Below are positions 39,063 through 48,179 of a stretch of DNA of 64,000 nt, piece after piece (position 1 is the stretch's first letter; every line of letters starts with the position of its first letter). The translations under genes and the position numbers were made by a program. The notes below the pieces were generated by a model that was not told the origin of the DNA, ran no database searches, and worked only from the letters and a program-made list of their open reading frames with translations. The DNA comes from Vibrio ostreae (GTDB lineage Bacteria > Pseudomonadota > Gammaproteobacteria > Enterobacterales > Vibrionaceae), in the NCBI RefSeq assembly GCF_019226825.1, contig NZ_CP076642.1, positions 992,001 to 1,056,000 on the forward strand, written 5' to 3'.

Positions 39063-41039
39063 TCACACTCCGATTGCGACCTCATCCAGGGCGCGGAATA
39101 CCATGTCATCCAGATGGCCTTCAAACACCTGCTTACACACTTTGCGTCGCACTGCCAGGCCAGAAATCAACCGCTCGACCGACAGATGCTTGTTCTGATT
39201 TTGGGTGTTATACAACTCAATCACCTTACTCAGTGTCTCGTACGGAATAACGTTGTCATCCACACGCAGCCAATCCAGCTTATCTATCAGCTCCACACAC
39301 TCTTCCCGGATAGAGGAAGGGGAATGCCCTGTCATAGCGGCTAAAGCCGTTATACTGCGTTCCAGAGCCTCTGGAGAGGTATATTTGGATAAGGTTATGG
39401 TAATCTCGTCCGCGTTGATCTCTACCAGGTGTTTACGTTGCTTAACCCGACGCCCTAGTTTACCGCGCGGAGAAGGCGCTTTACGCTGAATAGGTTCAAA
39501 TTCGCCATCGATGATTTCTGACAGTTCATCCAGTTTCTGACGTGACACCATTTCATGTCGCAGCGGATTCGGAAGGGTTGGCGCCATATTACGTTTGCCA
39601 GCATTGGTGGTTTTGGCTCGTGAGTAACGCAGTACTTCTTCGACATCACATTTGATATCAACCTGATAATCGATCACTTTACCTTTGTCGATCGAAGTGG
39701 TGATCGTCAAATGGTAACCCCACAAATTCACCACAAACAGATCGTCGGTCCCTTTACCGTCTGACAAGCGCTTGAGTTCGCGGATCAGATCCATTGAAAA
39801 GCGCCGCCATTCAATATTACGCGCCAGCTTCTGGTTAAGTTCGCTCAGCAGCATCACATCCGTGTGGCGACGTGACATACGGCTACGAAAATAAGAGTAG
39901 AGCTGGAATACCAGAGTGTGTTGCTTCAGGATCTCTGGCGGGAACAAGAAGAAGTAGTCCCGGGTCATCAGCTCTTCGAAGAATGAAGGTTCCCATACCA
40001 GAATATACAAATTCGGTTTGATCTTAATTTCACCATCACTCCCTTCCGTCGGTGCTTCTTCGGATGCGGTAATGGTGCGGGCCAGAAAACGAAAACGATC
40101 ACTTTTGAAGCCTTCCGGCATGTTTTCACTCAGCCAGCGTCCGGTCAGCTCGTGCAATTGAAAGTCGGTAAATTCAATTCGATCAATACTGTCACGAATA
40201 GAATCGCGCGCCGGGCCACTGTCTTTTTTACCGCGCAATGAGAGAATATCGGTGATATAGAGCGGTGTTTTATTCGGTACGTGGCTGGCATTAAGTTGAT
40301 AGTCTTCATGATGATGATCATGATACTGAACGGTCAGGGTAAACAGAGCAAACAGAGTCATCAGATCGTCAACCGTCATGATATTCTTTGACGATCGTGT
40401 TTCGATCACAGCTCGGGTACCGGAGATCGACACCATGGATTTTTGGTAACTTTTACGCGTTCGTGGCGGAGCCAGCGCCTGATCGATAATACCCGCCCAA
40501 TTCGTTGGAGAAACAACGAACTGATCTGCTTCATCTTTCATTGCTGGTGGCGTATTCAAGCCGTGTTCCGTGAGTAAACGTTGATTTACCTGAGTTTGGG
40601 CCAGCGCTTTGGAGCGTTTGCGTTTTTCGGTCTGCTTAACGGATTCTGTCATCAGGCTGGTTGATCCTAATACTGAGATCAACTGATTGGGGTTAACAAA
40701 CCGGTGCAGCATGGTTTTCCCCGCCAGGCCCTCTTCGAAACGCACCGGAACCTGTTTAAACAGACCGATCGATACTGCAGCGCGCAGGCGTTGCTGGATC
40801 GCAGCACGTGTCAGCTGACCATCGGTGGCATCGATCAATTCAGTGGTTGAAACTAAGCCGTCCCTACTACGAAAGCCTCGTAGTGAGATCAAGTTCAGGA
40901 GTTCAACAATACTCTTAGTTACACCTTTAAAATGCTGATATTGTTCAATCCAGTCTACTGCTGTTTCAGAAACCTCAAAGAGATGTCCATCTTTGTGGCT
41001 TCTGGGTGCCTTTATCAGCAATTTATTTTCTGATGCCAT
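39063..41039 (-). CDS. rctB: RctB, initiator of chromosome II replication
   Basis: 658 residues, the same length as V. cholerae RctB, the Vibrio-specific initiator that binds iterons and 39-mers in the chromosome II origin, melts it and controls its own expression. Sequence agrees closely with recalled RctB: 'GHLFEVSETAVDWIEQYQHF', 'DGQLTRAAIQQRLRAAVSIG' (winged helix), a central pair of RepE-like winged-helix domains including 'RNIEWRRFSMDLIRELKRLS', and C-terminal 'RGKLGRRVKQRKHLVEINAD' (inhibitory and oligomerisation region). It reads away from the origin, with its promoter inside 41040-41100, and ends before a terminator. Confidence 0.99.
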   Translation of the reverse strand: MASENKLLIKAPRSHKDGHLFEVSETAVDWIEQYQHFKGVTKSIVELLNLISLRGFRSRDGLVSTTELIDATDGQLTRAAIQQRLRAAVSIGLFKQVPVRFEEGLAGKTMLHRFVNPNQLISVLGSTSLMTESVKQTEKRKRSKALAQTQVNQRLLTEHGLNTPPAMKDEADQFVVSPTNWAGIIDQALAPPRTRKSYQKSMVSISGTRAVIETRSSKNIMTVDDLMTLFALFTLTVQYHDHHHEDYQLNASHVPNKTPLYITDILSLRGKKDSGPARDSIRDSIDRIEFTDFQLHELTGRWLSENMPEGFKSDRFRFLARTITASEEAPTEGSDGEIKIKPNLYILVWEPSFFEELMTRDYFFLFPPEILKQHTLVFQLYSYFRSRMSRRHTDVMLLSELNQKLARNIEWRRFSMDLIRELKRLSDGKGTDDLFVVNLWGYHLTITTSIDKGKVIDYQVDIKCDVEEVLRYSRAKTTNAGKRNMAPTLPNPLRHEMVSRQKLDELSEIIDGEFEPIQRKAPSPRGKLGRRVKQRKHLVEINADEITITLSKYTSPEALERSITALAAMTGHSPSSIREECVELIDKLDWLRVDDNVIPYETLSKVIELYNTQNQNKHLSVERLISGLAVRRKVCKQVFEGHLDDMVFRALDEVAIGV

Positions 41040-41253
41040 TATTCGATCCGTATCACACTAGCCGTAATATCGCTATAGTTCCAAGAGAATAAAGAAAAAG
41101 AGATCATAAATAAAGAAAAAAATTGTTGGTTTTAAATAACTGATCTTTCTGATTATATTGATATAAGATGATTAGAGTGATCATATGATCTGAGTCCAAA
41201 GTCACCTCTAATGCATTGTTTTAACTTGTCTTTTTTTTACACCTCTCGAAAGC

Positions 41254-41374
41254 ATGATCATAGTAATTTCGAAACGATGATCATTAACTTATTGAAAGCA
41301 TGATCAAACTTCTCTGAAACCATGATCATGAACAGCATGAATCAATGATCAACGCATTCTGCAAACGATGATCA
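41254..41374 (+). repeat. Core array of six RctB iterons
   Basis: ATGATCA begins at 41254, 41277, 41300, 41322, 41345 and 41368, spacing 22-23 bp, about two helical turns, so all sites face the same side of the helix. Most are preceded by GAAANN. Six directly repeated 12-mers are also the hallmark of the minimal origin in V. cholerae. Confidence 0.93.
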
Positions 41375-41389
41375 AGGCCGATACACACT

Positions 41390-41398
41390 TTATCCACA
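41390..41398 (+). promoter_or_regulatory. DnaA box in oriCII
   Basis: TTATCCACA, a perfect consensus DnaA box, 16 bases after the last core iteron. V. cholerae oriCII likewise needs DnaA as well as RctB. Confidence 0.9.
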
Positions 41399-41466
41399 AG
41401 CTGAGAAATAACAGTATGTTAAACCTGAGCTGTTTCTCATTTTCTGTTCGTGATCTTAGCGGAAGC

Positions 41467-41920
41467 ATGATCAAGAGTTTCATCAATCCGGGTCAGTGTG
41501 CGGCTAAAATCGCCATTTTCTGAATCCATCGACAGGCTCGTACTTATCAGCGCTTGCTTATTGTGGTGTGAAACTGCATCGAAAGCATGATCATGGCCTG
41601 TATACTGTCAACGCTGTTACTTGAATAGGATTCATCACCGGGCTTTGAATGGCCGTATTCGTCGCTAACCCTGATTGTAATTGACGTTGTCCGTAGTTCT
41701 GCCGGAATTTTTCATGCTTCCGTAAATGCATTGCTCTTGATCATTGATCCGATCCAGGATCAACTTGGCGGGGATGAATTGGCGCTGCGAGATGATCAAA
41801 AATAACCTTGATCATGTTTCCTGTACCAGCCATAGTGACCGGAAGCATGATCATCATTGTAGCCTTGATCATGCTTTCATTGCTAACTTGCTGAGTGCGC
41901 TCAATTCGGTCTAATGATCA
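41467..41920. repeat. Regulatory iteron array, mixed orientation
   Basis: Forward ATGATCA at 41467, 41587, 41792, 41847 and 41914, and reverse TGATCAT at 41738, 41809 and 41866. Flanks keep the GAAAGC / GGAAGC context (for example 41461-41473, 41581-41593, and reverse at 41866-41879). The last five form alternating pairs about 17-38 bp apart. By analogy these are the negatively acting sites that titrate RctB and allow pairing (handcuffing) of origins. Confidence 0.85.
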
Positions 41921-42081
41921 AGATACGCACCTTATGCTCGGGTTTTGTTCTGGTAGGTGAATGATTGAAATTGAAATGACAGGCTCCGTAATTTAAGCCG
42001 CACAGATAATCGTTCCGGTAAAATTAGGTGAGTGCATCACCAGAGAGACGCAGTGGGCGAATTGATGTACTTTGTAATGGT

Positions 42082-42094
42082 TTTACATTGTAAA
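42082..42094. promoter_or_regulatory. parS2: parS2 site inside the origin
   Basis: TTTACATTGTAAA, exact match to the parS2 consensus. It lies about 220 bp ahead of parA2. In V. cholerae a parS2 in the same region lets ParB2 influence RctB-mediated control, so the same link is likely here. Confidence 0.85.
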
Positions 42095-42253
42095 TAAGTG
42101 ACGCTGTGACTTTTTAAAAGTTTGCGGGTTTGATTATCTTATTACGCTAGTTTTAAACGATGATTTTTCAGCCTTTAAGTCTTATTCGATAAAAGTTGTG
42201 TTAAAAATCTATTTAATGTGATTGTTATCTAAAAGTGATTGTTCACCTTTTTA

Positions 42254-42281
42254 TTGTATATGGTTAATATTGCTGTACAAT
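42254..42281 (+). promoter_or_regulatory. Sigma-70-type promoter of parA2
   Basis: TTGTAT (-35) and TACAAT (-10) with a 16-base spacer; transcription would start about 25 bases before the parA2 ATG. Confidence 0.55.
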
Positions 42282-42313
42282 TCGACTTAAAGCACTAATC
42301 ACGGAATTTGGCT

Positions 42314-43531
42314 ATGAAAAGAGAACAAACGATAGACAATCTCTACCAGCTAGCGGAACAGACACAGCAAGTCCAATCTGACCGAATTGAGATTGTGTTG
42401 GAGGAACGTCGTGACGAACACTTTCCTCCGATGTCCAAGGCGCTAATGGAAACCCGTTCAGGTTTGACACGTCGTAAACTGGATGAGGCAATAGCAAAAA
42501 TGGAAGAGGCCGGGCATCAGTTTACAAAAAACAACGCCAACCACTACTCCATTTCTCTCTCTGAAGCACATATGCTGATGGATGCGGCGGGTATCCCCAA
42601 ATTCCACCAACGTAAGAAAAATACGGATAATAAACCGTGGATTATTAACGTTCAGAACCAGAAGGGTGGTACCGGTAAGTCGATGACAGCGGTCCATCTG
42701 GCGGCGTGTCTGGCACTCAACCTCGATAAACGTTATCGCATTTGTCTGATTGACTTGGATCCCCAAGGCTCACTGCGTTTGTTCCTTAACCCGCAGATCA
42801 GCCTGGCAGAGCACAACAACATCTATTCAGCGGTCGACATTATGCTCGACAATGTGCCGGAAGAAGTTGAGGTTGACAAAGCATTCCTGCAAAAAAATGT
42901 GATGCTTTCGACTCAGTATCCAAACCTGAAAACCATTTCTGCGTTTCCGGAAGATGCGATGTTTAACGCGGAAGCGTGGCAATACCTGTCTCAGAATCAG
43001 TCGCTGGATATTGTGCGTTTGCTAAAAGAAAAGCTGATTGACAAGATTGCTGACGAGTTCGATGTCATCATGATTGATACTGGCCCGCACGTCGACCCGC
43101 TGGTGTGGAATGCGATGTATGCTTCGAATGCGTTATTGATTCCATGTGCCGCGAAGCGTCTCGACTGGGCATCGACCGTGAACTTCTTTCAGCATTTACC
43201 GACCGTGTATGAAATGTTTCCGGATGATTGGAAAGGGCTGGAATTTGTTCGTTTGATGCCGACCATGTTTGAAGATGACAACAAGAAACAAGTGTCAGTC
43301 CTGACCGAAATGAACTACCTGCTCGGTGATCAGGTCATGATGGCAACCATTCCGCGTAGCCGTGCTTTTGAAACTTGTGCCGATACTTACAGCACTGTAT
43401 TCGATCTCACCACGGGTGACTTTGAAGGCGGTAAGAAAACGCTGGCCACGGCTCAGGATGCAGTGCAAAAGAGTGCGCTGGAACTGGAACGCGTGCTTCA
43501 CTCAAATTGGACTTCACTTAACCAGGGGTAA
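42314..43531 (+). CDS. parA2: ParA2, chromosome II partition ATPase
   Basis: 405 residues from ATG 42314 (MKREQTIDNLYQLAEQ), identical in length to V. cholerae ParA2; the TTG at 42308 is not needed. An N-terminal helix-turn-helix region (about 35-95) precedes the deviant Walker A KGGTGKS (117-123), 'LIDLDPQGSL' (Walker A') and 'VIMIDTGPHVDP' (Walker B). ParA2 forms filaments on DNA and moves ParB2-parS2 complexes to mid-cell. In operon with parB2, eight bases apart. Confidence 0.98.
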   Translation: MKREQTIDNLYQLAEQTQQVQSDRIEIVLEERRDEHFPPMSKALMETRSGLTRRKLDEAIAKMEEAGHQFTKNNANHYSISLSEAHMLMDAAGIPKFHQRKKNTDNKPWIINVQNQKGGTGKSMTAVHLAACLALNLDKRYRICLIDLDPQGSLRLFLNPQISLAEHNNIYSAVDIMLDNVPEEVEVDKAFLQKNVMLSTQYPNLKTISAFPEDAMFNAEAWQYLSQNQSLDIVRLLKEKLIDKIADEFDVIMIDTGPHVDPLVWNAMYASNALLIPCAAKRLDWASTVNFFQHLPTVYEMFPDDWKGLEFVRLMPTMFEDDNKKQVSVLTEMNYLLGDQVMMATIPRSRAFETCADTYSTVFDLTTGDFEGGKKTLATAQDAVQKSALELERVLHSNWTSLNQG

Positions 43532-43538
43532 GTAACAC

Positions 43539-44510
43539 ATGGCAATTAAAACGTCTGATCTGAATGCAAAACTGTTTGGCAAGGCCAATAAACGTCGTGC
43601 GTCAACACCCGCGGAAGCTCAGGCAGCAGCCAAAGAGCAGGCGCAGGTGATTGAACTGTCTGTGGCCGGTGAAGAGCTGGTGACTTTCGAACTGGTACGT
43701 ATACCTGCTGACGAAGTAGAGAGTCAGACCCGGGTATTTGCCGAAAACGCCCGTGAACAGGCTTTTCTTAACGAGCATGCCCTGTCGGATGTCCTGACCA
43801 CCTTACGTGAACGTGGGCAACAGTATCCGGCGGTCGGACGCCGGTGTGAGGATGGCCGTATTGAGGTTCTCGATGGCAGCCGTCGTCGTATGTCTTGTAT
43901 TTTGGCCGGCCAAGAGTTCTTGATTTACGTTGGTGAGCACATTAATGGCGAACACGCCAAGTTCCTGTCTGACGTAGCAAATGCGCATAAACCTCTGTCG
44001 CTGTATGAGAAAGGGCGTGAAATGCAGGCCAAACTCGACAGCGGTGAAGCAGAAGATCAGAAAGCGCTGGCTAAGATATTCCAGTGCAGTGAAGCTCTGG
44101 TCAGCGGCGCGCTGAAAGCCGCGGCACTGCCACTTGAGTTGCTGCAGGCTTATCCTAATGTGGTAGAACTGGGTCGGCCGACCATCGTCAAGCTGCATAA
44201 GCAGTTTAATGACCTGAGTGAAGCCCAGCAGCGAGAGCTGTTGGCTAAGTGTCATCAGAGTGATGGTTTCGTCTGGCAGCGTTGTGATGCTCAGGGTGTT
44301 GCCCGTATCACCAAAGAAGTAACTGAGACGCTGGAAGCCTGGATTCAGGAACTGGTCCCCCCCAAGCGTGCCGTGAGCAACAAGGTTGATCTTATCAAAG
44401 GTCGTGCAAGTTATGCGCGCAAAGGCTCTAATCTGGCGCTGAATCTGAAAAAAGTCGACGATGCGTTGATGAAAGAGATTCTGGAATTTGTTGAGCAGAA
44501 ACTGAGTTGA
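43539..44510 (+). CDS. parB2: ParB2, chromosome II centromere-binding protein
   Basis: 323 residues. The N-terminal ParB/Srx domain carries 'FAENAREQAFLNEHALSDVL' and the CTP-binding-type segment 'LDGSRRRMSCILAG'. The helix-turn-helix is around 'ALAKIFQCSEALVSGALKAA'. The C-terminal dimerisation part is basic. It is expected to load at the parS2 palindromes noted in this window and slide as a CTP-dependent clamp. The stop is followed by a terminator at 44534-44562. Confidence 0.97.
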   Translation: MAIKTSDLNAKLFGKANKRRASTPAEAQAAAKEQAQVIELSVAGEELVTFELVRIPADEVESQTRVFAENAREQAFLNEHALSDVLTTLRERGQQYPAVGRRCEDGRIEVLDGSRRRMSCILAGQEFLIYVGEHINGEHAKFLSDVANAHKPLSLYEKGREMQAKLDSGEAEDQKALAKIFQCSEALVSGALKAAALPLELLQAYPNVVELGRPTIVKLHKQFNDLSEAQQRELLAKCHQSDGFVWQRCDAQGVARITKEVTETLEAWIQELVPPKRAVSNKVDLIKGRASYARKGSNLALNLKKVDDALMKEILEFVEQKLS

Positions 44511-44533
44511 TACAACCTGGCTCTCGCCAGTGC

Positions 44534-44562
44534 AAAAGCCCGCTTATGAAGCGGGCTTTTTT
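44534..44562. terminator. Bidirectional terminator, parB2 / potD-like
   Basis: AAAAGCCCGCTT / AAGCGGGCTTTT with an ATG loop and further T on the right and A on the left; serves both convergent genes. Confidence 0.9.
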
Positions 44563-44588
44563 GATAGGTGTAGGTTACGGCCAGTGCT

Positions 44589-45620
44589 TTAGTTTCTCAG
44601 GCGCTGCCAGTATTTTTCGTAGATAGCCAGCGCTTGCGGGCCGACATCATTGATAAATTCGCCTTTCGCCATATCTTCATCAGAAGGGAAGATAGTGGTG
44701 TTGTTACGCAGCGCTTCCGGCAGCAAGGCTCGTCCGCCTTTGGTTGCTGAGGCATAACCCAGGCTGTTGACGATTTCGGCTTGGTTTTCAGGCTGGTACA
44801 TAAAGTTGATAAACTTATGTGCCAGGGCTTTTTGTTGGCTGCCGGACGGGATGGTGAAGTTGTCCATCCACAATACCGCCCCTTCTTCCGGCATAACAAA
44901 CTTCAGTTCCGGCATATCTTGTTGTCCCTGATAGGCGTTGCCGTTCCATTGCATACCTAAGGTCGCTTCACCTGATACGTAAGGTACATGCGGCGCGTCT
45001 GAGTTATACAGCAAAACGTTATCTTTCAGCGCTGCGAGAGATTGGTACGCTTTTTCAATTTCTTGCTCGTTTTTGGTATTGATGCTGTAACCATTCATTT
45101 TAAGCGCCATACCAAACACATCACGGATGTCGTCGATCAGCATGACTTGCTGGCGGTATTGGCTGTCCCATAAATCTTGCCATTTAGTGATGCCTTGCGG
45201 GATGGCTGTTTCGTTATAACTTAATCCGGTCACCCCCCAGATGTACGGCAATGAATACTTGTTTTGTGGATCATGAGCCTGACCAAGCAGGGCAGGCACC
45301 GTATCCTTCATGTTCGGGATTTGGTTGTGGTCGAGTTCGCTCAACAAACCTTCTCGGCCCATTTTTTCGATAAAATAGGCGGAGGCGAACACCACATCAT
45401 AACCACTACCTTTGAGAAGTTTGAGCTTGGTATACATCGACTCATTATTCTCGAAAGTAGAATAGTTGATGGTGACACCTTCTTGCTGTTCAAACTTTTT
45501 CAACGATGCTTCAGGCAGGTAACCGCCCCAGGCATACACGTTCAGGCTTTGTGTTTCAGCGTTGACTTGCGACGCCGCGACGGCCGCAGCCAATACCAAT
45601 CCTTTGATGAAATGTTTCAT
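44589..45620 (-). CDS. potD: Periplasmic polyamine (spermidine/putrescine)-binding protein, PotD family
   Basis: 343 residues from ATG 45620 (MKHFIKGLVLAAAVAASQ). A signal peptide ends near VNAET. The body follows PotD: 'LNVYAWGGYLPEASLKKFEQ' opens the first lobe, with 'YDVVFASAYFIEKMGREGLL', 'YSLPYIWGVTGLSYN' (ligand-side Trp) and 'VLWMDNFTIPSG' (Trp/Asp contacts). No permease or ATPase genes adjoin it, so it is either an orphan binding protein feeding a transporter elsewhere or a sensor partner like NspS. In V. cholerae a similar gene sits next to parB2 (VCA1113). Start is not well supported by a Shine-Dalgarno. Confidence 0.87.
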   Translation of the reverse strand: MKHFIKGLVLAAAVAASQVNAETQSLNVYAWGGYLPEASLKKFEQQEGVTINYSTFENNESMYTKLKLLKGSGYDVVFASAYFIEKMGREGLLSELDHNQIPNMKDTVPALLGQAHDPQNKYSLPYIWGVTGLSYNETAIPQGITKWQDLWDSQYRQQVMLIDDIRDVFGMALKMNGYSINTKNEQEIEKAYQSLAALKDNVLLYNSDAPHVPYVSGEATLGMQWNGNAYQGQQDMPELKFVMPEEGAVLWMDNFTIPSGSQQKALAHKFINFMYQPENQAEIVNSLGYASATKGGRALLPEALRNNTTIFPSDEDMAKGEFINDVGPQALAIYEKYWQRLRN

Positions 45621-45827
45621 TGCATTTGCTTTCCTCTGGCCCAGCACCATACTGGATTTCTGTTGCATCATTAGTGAAATCAGGTTCTTAATAAAGCAAA
45701 TATAATTTGTCGTTTTGGCAAAAAATTTTCACTGTGGAGCGCGATTCTGTTGCTACGCAACGATAGCGCTCTTATCGCTGCTGATGCGTGTGCTAACATG
45801 GAGCCAGGGTTATTCAGAGCAAAGTTT

Positions 45828-47888
45828 ATGACAATTTCCAGTGCAGACATTTCTCACTTTCTTTTGCAATTATCACAACAAGCCAAACAGCAGCATTGCC
45901 GCTTTGGGGTGCGTATTGCTGCCACAGTGCCATGGCATGACTCCATATTAGCAGATTGTCTGAGTGACAAATCTTCGGTTGCAACTGTCTTTCAGTTGGG
46001 CGGTGAGCATGTGACGCATGCTGAACATGTTGCCTTTAACAAAGGCCAGCAGTTTCTCGGACGTGAATGCCAGTTGCTGATTTGTGATGTCTCGGCGGGT
46101 CTGGACGCAAATAGTTTCAGTGCGGCGTTAGGGACTTTAGTCGGCGGCGGGCTGTTGATTGTGCTAGGGGAGCTGCCGCAAAAAAACAGTCCCGCCACGC
46201 AGTGGCTGAATCGCTGTCTGGATGAACTGCCAGTGATTACGCCGCGACAATTACCGCTAATGCCTGCCCGGCAACAGCGATTCGGCGATATCGATTTTTC
46301 TCAGCAGAATGACGCAATCGATAATGTCGAACGGGTAGTCAGCGGGCACCGTAAGCGGCCACTGGTGTTAACCGCCGATCGCGGACGCGGGAAAAGCAGT
46401 GCACTGGGCATGGCGGCGGCGCGTTTAATGCAAAGCCGTAATTTGCACATCCTGGTTACGGCGCCGTCTTTAGCCAGTGTGGCTCCGCTTTTTCGACATG
46501 CCGAGCTCGGTTTACAAGACGCGGTGATAAAAAGAGGGGAGATTCGATTCGGACAGTCGAGTGTGCGTTTTGTTGCACCGGATGAGTTAATCAATCAGAC
46601 GCCGGATTGCGATCTGTTGTTGGTCGACGAGGCGGCGGCGCTGCCACTACCTTGGTTAATTGCGTTGGTGGACCGTTATCATCGCGCGGTGTTTTCTACC
46701 ACGATTCATGGTTATGAAGGATGCGGGCGTGGCTTTACGCTCAAATTCCTTCACTGGCTACAGCAAGAGCGTCCGCAATTTCGAAGTCAGCATATTGACC
46801 AACCGATTCGCTGGAGCCTGGGTGATCCGCTGGAAGCATGGCATCGACGCGCGTTTTTACTTGATTATGAATTTCCAGCTTTGGCTGCAGATTTCTCCAT
46901 CGCTGCGGTTGGTTATCAGCAGGTGAGTAAACAGCAACTGTTGCAGCAGCCACAACTGCTGTCTGAGATCTTCTCTTTATTGGTCAATGCTCATTATCAA
47001 ACATCACCTAACGACCTGCTGCATCTGCTGGGTGATGAGGCCATGTCGGTGTATGTTGCTAAATCTGGGCAACAGGAGGCTAAATTTGGACAACAGATCG
47101 TGGGCTGCATTCTTGCGGTGCGCGAAGGTGGCCTGAATGCTGAGCTGATTACTCAGATTCAGCTCGGCGCCCGGCGCCCGAGAGGTCAGTTAGCGCCAGT
47201 GACGTTAGCCAATCAACTCGGGCTGACTGAGGCTGCGCAGCAAGCCTGTTGGCGGGTAATGCGGATTGCTGTGCACCCACAGTGCCAGCAACTCGGGCTT
47301 GGGTCTCAATTACTGCAGCACTTTATTGCGCACAATCCGGCGGACTATTACGCGACGAGCTTTGGCGCGACCAAGCATCTGATTCGCTTTTGGCTCAGCA
47401 ACCAATTTCGAGCGGTCAAGCTCGGCTCGCAGCGCGATCAAGCCAGTGGCTGTTATTCACTGTTAATGGTCCGGGCGTCTGGTGGTGATTGGATGTCATC
47501 AGCTGAGCAGCAGTTTTATCAGCATCTGTGTTATGAATTAAAAGATAGTTTGCAGGGATTGGATACGGGGCTGGTGCAAGCGTTGATGGCGGCACGCCAG
47601 TCAGCAAGTTCTGACCAGACCGTCCCCTATCACTTATTGTCCGGCTATGCCCACGGTGGCGCGAACTACGAAAGTGTTGCCGTTTGGATTGAGCAACTTT
47701 TACTGGCTTTAGCGCCGCAGCAGTGGCTGGAGCTATCTGAGCTGATGATTGCGAAAGTGGTCCAGCAACGGTCATGGCAAGAATGTGCCAGACGTTATCA
47801 TTACACTGGTCGTAAACAGGCCGAACAGGACATCCGTACGGAGTTGGCTAAGTTACTGAGTAATTTACACTGTAAACTGACAGCCTGA
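45828..47888 (+). CDS. tmcA: tRNA(Met) cytidine acetyltransferase
   Basis: 686 residues from ATG 45828 (MTISSADISHFLLQL), close to E. coli TmcA (671). TTG 45750 or ATG 45798 would add residues without homology. TmcA makes N4-acetylcytidine at the wobble base of elongator tRNA-Met using ATP/GTP and acetyl-CoA. N-terminal DUF1726-like domain, RNA-helicase-like module with Walker A GRGKS (186-190) and 'LLLVDEAAALPLPWL', then a GNAT domain 'MRIAVHPQCQQLGLGSQLLQ' and the C-terminal tRNA-binding region. Its last codons contain a parS2 palindrome (47864-47876). Confidence 0.95.
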   Translation: MTISSADISHFLLQLSQQAKQQHCRFGVRIAATVPWHDSILADCLSDKSSVATVFQLGGEHVTHAEHVAFNKGQQFLGRECQLLICDVSAGLDANSFSAALGTLVGGGLLIVLGELPQKNSPATQWLNRCLDELPVITPRQLPLMPARQQRFGDIDFSQQNDAIDNVERVVSGHRKRPLVLTADRGRGKSSALGMAAARLMQSRNLHILVTAPSLASVAPLFRHAELGLQDAVIKRGEIRFGQSSVRFVAPDELINQTPDCDLLLVDEAAALPLPWLIALVDRYHRAVFSTTIHGYEGCGRGFTLKFLHWLQQERPQFRSQHIDQPIRWSLGDPLEAWHRRAFLLDYEFPALAADFSIAAVGYQQVSKQQLLQQPQLLSEIFSLLVNAHYQTSPNDLLHLLGDEAMSVYVAKSGQQEAKFGQQIVGCILAVREGGLNAELITQIQLGARRPRGQLAPVTLANQLGLTEAAQQACWRVMRIAVHPQCQQLGLGSQLLQHFIAHNPADYYATSFGATKHLIRFWLSNQFRAVKLGSQRDQASGCYSLLMVRASGGDWMSSAEQQFYQHLCYELKDSLQGLDTGLVQALMAARQSASSDQTVPYHLLSGYAHGGANYESVAVWIEQLLLALAPQQWLELSELMIAKVVQQRSWQECARRYHYTGRKQAEQDIRTELAKLLSNLHCKLTA
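47864..47876. promoter_or_regulatory. parS2: parS2 site within the 3' end of tmcA
   Basis: TTTACACTGTAAA, exact consensus, lying in the last codons of tmcA (encoding part of NLHCKLTA). A second exact copy follows 55 bases later. Confidence 0.8.
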
Positions 47889-47918
47889 AGTTATTCGAGT
47901 GTAAATCGCGTTACCCGA

Positions 47919-47931
47919 TTTACACTGTAAA
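47919..47931. promoter_or_regulatory. parS2: parS2 site downstream of tmcA
   Basis: TTTACACTGTAAA, exact consensus. Its left arm also pairs with GTGTAAATCG at 47899-47908, forming an extra inverted repeat (CGATTTACAC at 47916-47925). Confidence 0.8.
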
Positions 47932-47955
47932 TGGGTGTGAACAACCCGACATAAC

Positions 47956-47996
47956 AAAAAAGTCCTATTGGTCTCATTGAACCGGTAGGACTTTTT
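47956..47996 (+). terminator. Intrinsic terminator of tmcA
   Basis: AGTCCTATTGGT pairs with ACCGGTAGGACT (two G-T pairs), extended by A5/T5 on either side, with an eight-base loop and a T-run. A long, strong terminator that isolates the chemotaxis cluster from tmcA. Confidence 0.85.
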
Positions 47997-48099
47997 GATT
48001 TGCTAATCAGATGAAAATTTCCTTTCTAATTTAATCGCTTATAACGCATCTTGTTTAAAAGCACCGGTTGCTGCATCCCGTATAAACGTTGTGGAGAAT

Positions 48100-48127
48100 T
48101 TGCTAATTAAGCATTAGTTTCTACACT
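48100..48127 (+). promoter_or_regulatory. Candidate sigma-S-type promoter of the chemotaxis cluster
   Basis: TTGCTA, 16 bases, TACACT; the -10 context TCTACACTCA matches the RpoS-preferred KCTAYRCTTAA pattern. It lies 53 bp ahead of the first STAS gene. In V. cholerae the third chemotaxis cluster is known to need RpoS, which supports the reading. Confidence 0.45.
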
Positions 48128-48179
48128 CATTTCATAAGACCAAAATTCGCATCCACGCACGTCAGTAAGGTGAAACTTC

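Larger units (their letters stand above)
41040..42313. other. oriCII: Replication origin of chromosome II (oriCII), including the rctA-equivalent region
   Basis: Gene-free 1.27 kb between rctB and parA2. In order: the rctB promoter and an AT-rich stretch (about 41080-41200) suited to be the unwinding element; six directly repeated iterons (41254-41374); a perfect DnaA box (41390-41398); a longer segment with mixed-orientation iterons (41467-41920), equivalent to the V. cholerae inc/rctA regulatory part; a parS2 site (42082-42094); and the parA2 promoter. GATC is very frequent, as expected for Dam-dependent RctB binding. I could not delimit 39-mer sites by eye. Confidence 0.93.
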
